Shown: positions 59,570-64,000 of the stretch, in pieces
Numbering within the stretch: position 1 is the first letter of the stretch
How the letters are laid out: each line of letters starts with the position of its first letter
Origin: Vibrio penaeicida
GTDB lineage: Bacteria > Pseudomonadota > Gammaproteobacteria > Enterobacterales > Vibrionaceae
Assembly: GCF_030689305.1 (NCBI RefSeq)
Contig: NZ_JAUYVM010000003.1
Location: 310,001-374,000 of the forward strand
Length of the DNA: 64,000 nt
Direction of reading: 5' to 3'
The notes under the pieces: model-generated
Database searches by the model: none
What the model saw: only the letters and a program-made list of their open reading frames with translations
What the model was told of the DNA's origin: nothing
Made by a program: the position numbers and the translations under genes

Positions 59570-62281
59570 CTAGACGTAACCCATTAGGTGAAGAAGATTT
59601 TCGGCAGTTTCTACTGCTTCCTTTCTATTTGCAATAGCCAATTTTTGATACAAGTTTCGAATGTGGGTCTTGATGGTGGTGCCTGCAACATCCAGCTCAT
59701 GAGAAATTTGCTCGTTACTTAACCCTGCATATATTAACCCAAGAACCTGCCATTCTCTTTGAGTTAACGGGCTGGTTTTGACCAATTCTGGTACGTCAGG
59801 GTGATTGACTAACTTCTCGATCAGCTGTTCATCAAAATGGACTGAGCGATTACGATGTTTATTGCTTATCTCTTTGATCAACTGTTGAATGCGATGCTTT
59901 TCAATATCCCCAACGCTGGCTTTAGCCAACAAGTTTGTCAGTGGGCTAAGCAGTCGTTCTCCATCAACTAAGTAATAACCTATAAAGCCTGTTTGCAAGG
60001 TCAGTTTCATTGCTTTTTCCAGTGCATCTTCTGCTTTTTCTTGTTCGTCCATTAAGATATGAATATTAGCTTCCAATACGAGGTTTCTATTTTGATCGGT
60101 GACCAAACAAGCGCTAATGGCTTCATTTTGCAAAAATGCCATGGTTTCTTTAGCTTGCTCTACCATATTTAAGCTGAGGTAAGCTCGGCAAATATTGCGC
60201 CATTGGAGCTGGCTGAAGTGATTTCGCGCGGCAGTGGGGCGTTGAACTGTACCTAACCAATGTTCAATTTCTGACGACATCCCCTTAGCTTGCCAATACA
60301 GCAACAATGAAAGTGATGCGTTGGCACTCCAATCTATGTGATAGTCCGAATGTTGGATTAGGTGCTGAATTTGTTCAACGTAGCGTGCTGCTTTATCCAA
60401 TTCTCCGCGACCGATGGCGATACGAGCTAGCATAGAGTAGCCAAATAAATGGTTGCTTTGATCGTGCTTTCCAAGAACATCCAGACCACGGAATGCGCAA
60501 TCTTCTGCCTCGTCTAGCTTGTTCCATCCCCAAAGTACTTGAGCACGAATTCGAAGCAGAAATTCATGGAGAGGAAGTTGGTTTAAATGCTGTTCTTGCA
60601 CTAAGCGGAATGCTTTGTCTTGGACTTCGTAAGCTGATTGTACAAGCCCTTGTGCGATCAGAATTTCGCTTTGTTGCAATAGCGCCCACAGTGCTTGAGG
60701 GACTATTTGGTATTGGCGAGCCAGCTTTTCCGTTTGCTGCATCAAAGGCAGAGCACGATCCAAATGCCCCAAAACATGGTTGACTTCTCCCATGACTGAC
60801 GTCGCAACAATGCGGCTACGGTAAGTGGTGGTGTTGAGTTGGCTAAGCGCAAGTTCCGCTAATTGCTGTGCACGTTCTGGTTCATTTTGATTAATAGCAA
60901 CCTGAGCCAATAAAGCGTTTACTTGCCCTTGGTCGTTATTCGTTAGCTCTAGTTCTTTGAGAGCGAGTTGCTTACCCGCTTCGTCCAGCAATGCTCCGAC
61001 TCTGTCGTATTGGTGCTGACTTTGAGCTATCCACGCTCGCAACAGTGCTAAGCTTGGCTGACTGAATCGCTGGTCGACAGGCAAAAACTCTAAAGCACGC
61101 TCCAATAATGCGAGCTCCCCTTTGTTGAACATTGCCCACCCGTGCTCATTTAAAATATGAATCACGAGATCGCCGTCTTTCGATTTTAAGGCGTGATTAA
61201 GTGCTTGATCGGAGTTCTGGTGATGCAGCCAAGCCTTTGCTGCTGCGTGATGAAGAGAGGCGTCTTGATTCGGTAAGTGAGTTTGCCTTTCATGTGCGAG
61301 GAATTCGCCGAATAAATTGTGGAAGCGATACCAGTTTTGTTCACCTTCTAAAGGATATATGAACAAACCAAACCGGTTAAGGCTTTCTATCATACTCAAC
61401 GAGTCTTCTCTGCCTGTTACTTGAACCGCGAGTGCGTCGTTAAACATATCGAATACCGAACATTGCATTAAAAAATGCCTTGTTTCTGAATCTAACAAGT
61501 CGAACACTTCTTCAACGAGATAATCCCAAAGATGACTATGATTGAAATCCGATATGGTTGCCGCGGATTGAATTAGCGTCCTTTTTTGATGCTGTGCTTG
61601 TAAAGCAAAAAGTTGAAGGGCAGAGGGCCAACCTTCTACGTATTGGCAAAGCATATCTGCGGTAGAATCATCAATACCGTCGGTGACTCTTAAGTTAAAG
61701 AACCGGGTGGTTTCATCTTTATCAAATGCCAGCGACTCGTTATCGACTTCAATCATCAAATCGCGAACGCGCAAGTTAGCAGCGCCTAACGGAGGAAGAG
61801 CACGGCTAGTGACAACTAAGGTGATGTTTTCAGGCAAATGTTTTAGGAAAAATCGTAACCCGTCGTGAATCTCTTCATTGACGATGCAGTGATAATCATC
61901 CAGCACCAAATAGCAGGTATCGGTGGTTTGGCTTATTTCAGAAAAGAGTTCACTGAATAAAGATTTGAGCGAAGAAAACTGTCTTTTTTCAGCCAGAGCG
62001 AGAGACTTTTTACAGGCGTTACCTGTCGCGTTATTGAGTGCTCGTAAAAAATAGTTAACAAACCGGAAAGTTTCGTTATCCGTATCGTCAATACTGAACC
62101 ACCCTACATTAGACTGCTCAGTCAGCCATTGCGCTGCCATGGTGGTCTTCCCATATCCAGCGGGTGAGCGAAACAATATCAGTTTACAGAAGGGCGCTTG
62201 TTTGAGTAGCTCTAGCACTCTTGGTCTGAGAATAGCGTTGTGTAGGCGTTTAGGACGAGTAAGCTTAGAAGGGATCCACAT
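59570..62281 (-). CDS. malT: Maltose regulon transcriptional activator MalT
   Basis: A 903-residue STAND-class ATPase regulator of normal MalT length. The N-terminal nucleotide-binding module has Walker [17 protein letters not shown] and the LVLDDYHCI Walker B. TPR-like helices fill the centre. The C-terminal LuxR-type helix-turn-helix is [20 protein letters not shown]. It is activated by maltotriose and ATP and binds GGGGAKGAGG sites. It diverges from malP, whose upstream region carries such sites. Confidence 0.95.
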   Translation of the reverse strand: MWIPSKLTRPKRLHNAILRPRVLELLKQAPFCKLILFRSPAGYGKTTMAAQWLTEQSNVGWFSIDDTDNETFRFVNYFLRALNNATGNACKKSLALAEKRQFSSLKSLFSELFSEISQTTDTCYLVLDDYHCIVNEEIHDGLRFFLKHLPENITLVVTSRALPPLGAANLRVRDLMIEVDNESLAFDKDETTRFFNLRVTDGIDDSTADMLCQYVEGWPSALQLFALQAQHQKRTLIQSAATISDFNHSHLWDYLVEEVFDLLDSETRHFLMQCSVFDMFNDALAVQVTGREDSLSMIESLNRFGLFIYPLEGEQNWYRFHNLFGEFLAHERQTHLPNQDASLHHAAAKAWLHHQNSDQALNHALKSKDGDLVIHILNEHGWAMFNKGELALLERALEFLPVDQRFSQPSLALLRAWIAQSQHQYDRVGALLDEAGKQLALKELELTNNDQGQVNALLAQVAINQNEPERAQQLAELALSQLNTTTYRSRIVATSVMGEVNHVLGHLDRALPLMQQTEKLARQYQIVPQALWALLQQSEILIAQGLVQSAYEVQDKAFRLVQEQHLNQLPLHEFLLRIRAQVLWGWNKLDEAEDCAFRGLDVLGKHDQSNHLFGYSMLARIAIGRGELDKAARYVEQIQHLIQHSDYHIDWSANASLSLLLYWQAKGMSSEIEHWLGTVQRPTAARNHFSQLQWRNICRAYLSLNMVEQAKETMAFLQNEAISACLVTDQNRNLVLEANIHILMDEQEKAEDALEKAMKLTLQTGFIGYYLVDGERLLSPLTNLLAKASVGDIEKHRIQQLIKEISNKHRNRSVHFDEQLIEKLVNHPDVPELVKTSPLTQREWQVLGLIYAGLSNEQISHELDVAGTTIKTHIRNLYQKLAIANRKEAVETAENLLHLMGYV

Positions 62282-63006
62282 GGTTATACTTCTAGTTATT
62301 GGTGAATTCTAGCTTGGATACTACGAGGAGCCGTTCTCACCTACATTGATCGATCTCTTAAATCCGGGTTTGCGGCTAATAATGGATACGCCTACGCCCT
62401 AAAAGTGTGATGTGAGTCTCGTTGATTCATGCGTCAGAATGGAAATTAGGCTAAGAAAACACAAGTTTCGGGCGGGCATAAACAAATTGTCTTGCCCACT
62501 TATAGTGCAGTAGCGGGCATCGTTAGGCTTAAAACCTGAATATCGTCATTGTATTTCCGACCCGATTACTTGTGTTGCAAAAAAAATATGAGTTTGATCA
62601 CCTTAGGCGTTTATGCTGTGCGACATTTGAGTGATAGCTCACCACGTTGATGCATTTCTCAACCCTACGCCCTCTTTCCTCCTCCTTCTCATCCCCTAAT
62701 CAGGATGATGTTTTCATCCTTTATTACGCGGAACATAGACATGCTACCCAAGCGGTTTTTGTTCGATGGCTGCACTTATTTCGTTAGGTGCAGCTCAAAA
62801 CGATATTTGCTGTGAGCATGAACACCAGAATCGATATTACTGGCTTGTTTCTCAAAGCTTATTCACCGCTTGGTTATCGTCCCAAGTATGCTTTTTGTGC
62901 TGAGTTTTCGTCCGTTAATGGCTTGCCTAATAAGAGTCAACTGCGTTTGGTAGTCTATCGCATAAGGTGGTTTGGGGTTATGGAGAACCAACAATGAGAA
63001 TTCCAA
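62282..63006. other. malT-malP divergent regulatory region
   Basis: About 725 bases. The right half holds MalT-box-like sites at 62678-62697. A 69-codon open frame at 62788-62997 lacks a ribosome site and homology-like features, so I do not call it. A seven-codon frame starting at 62994 overlaps the malP start and may be accidental. I see no other gene. Confidence 0.6.
62678..62697. promoter_or_regulatory. Tandem MalT-box candidates
   Basis: Read on the minus strand, GGGGATGAGA (62687-62696) matches nine of ten MalT-box positions and AAGGAGGAGG (62678-62687) matches eight. They are directly adjacent, as MalT sites often are, about 310 bases upstream of malP. Confidence 0.55.
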
Positions 63007-64000
63007 ATGAAGCCTAATAAGCAATCAAATATAGAAAAACAAAAGAATTTTAATAAAGAAGAGTTCAAACAGTCCGTAAAAAAACATTTGGCAGCAACTT
63101 ATGCAACAACCATTGAAAACGCGTCTGAAAGAGCTTGGTATTTAGCAACAGGTCGTGCGTTGGCTGAGCTTACAACCTTCGACTTGCTTGAAACCGAAAA
63201 CGATCCAAATATCAAAAACGCGAGAAGCGTCAACTATCTATCCCTTGAATTCCTTATTGGTCGATTAACGGGCAACAACCTAATTAGTATGGGGTTGTAT
63301 GAAGCTGTCGATGAAGCTGTAAAAGAGTTAGGTCAGAACCTAACAGACATTCTCGAAGAAGAACGGGACCCAGCCTTAGGAAATGGTGGCTTAGGGCGTT
63401 TGGCTGCTTGCTTTATGGACTCTTGTGCCGCCCAACAGTACCCAACGGTTGGCTATGGTCTTCACTACGAATATGGGTTATTTCGCCAATCGTTTGAAGA
63501 ATGCCACCAAAAAGAAGCGCCAGATGCGTGGGCAGGTGTCGAGGGATATCCGTGGGAAATCGCGAGACCAGAATTTGCTCAACAAGCCGGATTTTACGGG
63601 TTTGTCGAGACGTACCTCAATGATGCAGGTGTAGAAAAACGCCGCTGGAAACCGGGCATGTTTGTTCAAGGGATGCCGTGGGACATGCCAATTGTGGGTT
63701 ATCAAAGTCGAACCGTTTACCCACTGAGACTGTGGGAATGCCGCGCCATTGCGCCATTCAGCTTGGCAAGCTTTAACAACGGTGACTATTTCGAAGCGCA
63801 GCATGCTCTTATTGATGCCGGTAACGTAACAAAAGTGCTGTACCCGAACGACAACCACGAAAAAGGGAAAACGCTGCGCTTAATGCAGCAATACTTTCAT
63901 GTGCGTTGTTCAATGGCGGATATTCTACGTCGCCATAAAGCCAATGGCCACGCCCTTGAGAAGCTCCCAGAATACGAAACCATTCAGTTAAACGACACGC
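63007..64000 (+). CDS. malP: Maltodextrin phosphorylase, 5' part (runs off the window)
   Basis: The first 331 codons of a glycogen/starch phosphorylase-family enzyme. Family landmarks are RSVNYLSLEFLIGRLTGNNL, ERDPALGNGGLGRLAACFMD, YGLHYEYGLFRQSF and KPGMFVQGMPWDMPIVGYQS. It phosphorolyses maltodextrins to glucose-1-phosphate. The pyridoxal phosphate lysine and C-terminal half lie beyond the end. The ATG at 63007 has only a weak GAGA upstream. It is divergent from malT and is expected to be MalT-controlled. Confidence 0.95.
   Translation, partial: MKPNKQSNIEKQKNFNKEEFKQSVKKHLAATYATTIENASERAWYLATGRALAELTTFDLLETENDPNIKNARSVNYLSLEFLIGRLTGNNLISMGLYEAVDEAVKELGQNLTDILEEERDPALGNGGLGRLAACFMDSCAAQQYPTVGYGLHYEYGLFRQSFEECHQKEAPDAWAGVEGYPWEIARPEFAQQAGFYGFVETYLNDAGVEKRRWKPGMFVQGMPWDMPIVGYQSRTVYPLRLWECRAIAPFSLASFNNGDYFEAQHALIDAGNVTKVLYPNDNHEKGKTLRLMQQYFHVRCSMADILRRHKANGHALEKLPEYETIQLNDT

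Noticed and set aside
62788..62997. 69-codon open frame upstream of malP
   Set aside because: No ribosome site, odd composition, and it occupies the MalT-controlled leader region.
62994..63017. Seven-codon frame overlapping the malP start
   Set aside because: Could give translational coupling, but it has no clear ribosome site of its own beyond the shared GGAG and may be chance.

Overview
The window reads as a Vibrio (Gammaproteobacteria, Vibrionales) chromosome segment, probably from the secondary chromosome. Support: a Qrr quorum-sensing small RNA behind a sigma-54 promoter, a DUF3316 protein, the divergent malT/malP pair, a DUF368 (PopT-type) gene, and a short Vibrio-type inverted-repeat element. 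The chromosome assignment is an inference, because malT and the DUF368 gene sit on chromosome II in Vibrio cholerae. I saw no rRNA, tRNA, CRISPR array, transposase or phage genes.

Layout. 0.2-10.3 kb: accessory genes: two GlxA-type AraC regulators, three GNAT acetyltransferases, an isochorismatase-like hydrolase, a GFA-like protein, a papain-like orphan, a periplasmic binding protein with a histidine kinase, a LysR/DoxX divergent pair and a DUF3316 protein. 10.6-15.6 kb: a Kef-type K+/H+ antiporter with its flavodoxin-like partner, an AT-rich lipoprotein serine hydrolase and a Qnr-type pentapeptide-repeat protein. 15.7-26.7 kb: a polysaccharide/uronate locus with kduD, kduI, a TRAP transporter, a GntR/FCD regulator, a secreted BNR-4 beta-propeller protein that looks like a lyase, and a secreted GH105 unsaturated uronyl hydrolase with three discoidin-like domains. 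This gene set fits degradation of an ulvan-like or other uronate-containing glycan to unsaturated uronate and then to KDG.

29.5-41.4 kb: a catabolic block. hmgA, fahA and maiA convert homogentisate to fumarate plus acetoacetate. A CoA-transferase pair and a thiolase convert acetoacetate to acetyl-CoA. A divergent TRAP transporter with a MarR regulator may supply the substrate. hppD is not in the window. Two repeat elements sit between fahA and maiA. 41.4-45.8 kb: a binding protein, ferredoxin-NADP reductase, an orphan, a Crp/Fnr regulator with an FNR-type box, a 27-residue membrane peptide and a DUF3179 protein.

46.0-51.9 kb is the most striking region. It is a tight six-gene operon holding a periplasmic binding protein, FecCD permease, ABC ATPase, nicotianamine-synthase-like protein (CntL type), opine dehydrogenase (CntM type) and EamA exporter (CntI type). 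This is a complete make-export-reimport set for a staphylopine/pseudopaline-like opine metallophore, joined to a siderophore-class importer. A Zur-box-like palindrome lies upstream, which suggests zinc.

52-64 kb: a GNAT and a RibD-like deaminase, a ParD-like protein overlapping a methionine aminopeptidase, rsgA with a structured leader carrying a 15-codon upstream ORF, a copper-delivery operon (PCuAC, SCO, Cys/Met-rich orphan), the DUF368 lipid-carrier transporter, qrr with LuxO-like boxes on its far side, a DUF4336 protein, malT and the 5' part of malP.
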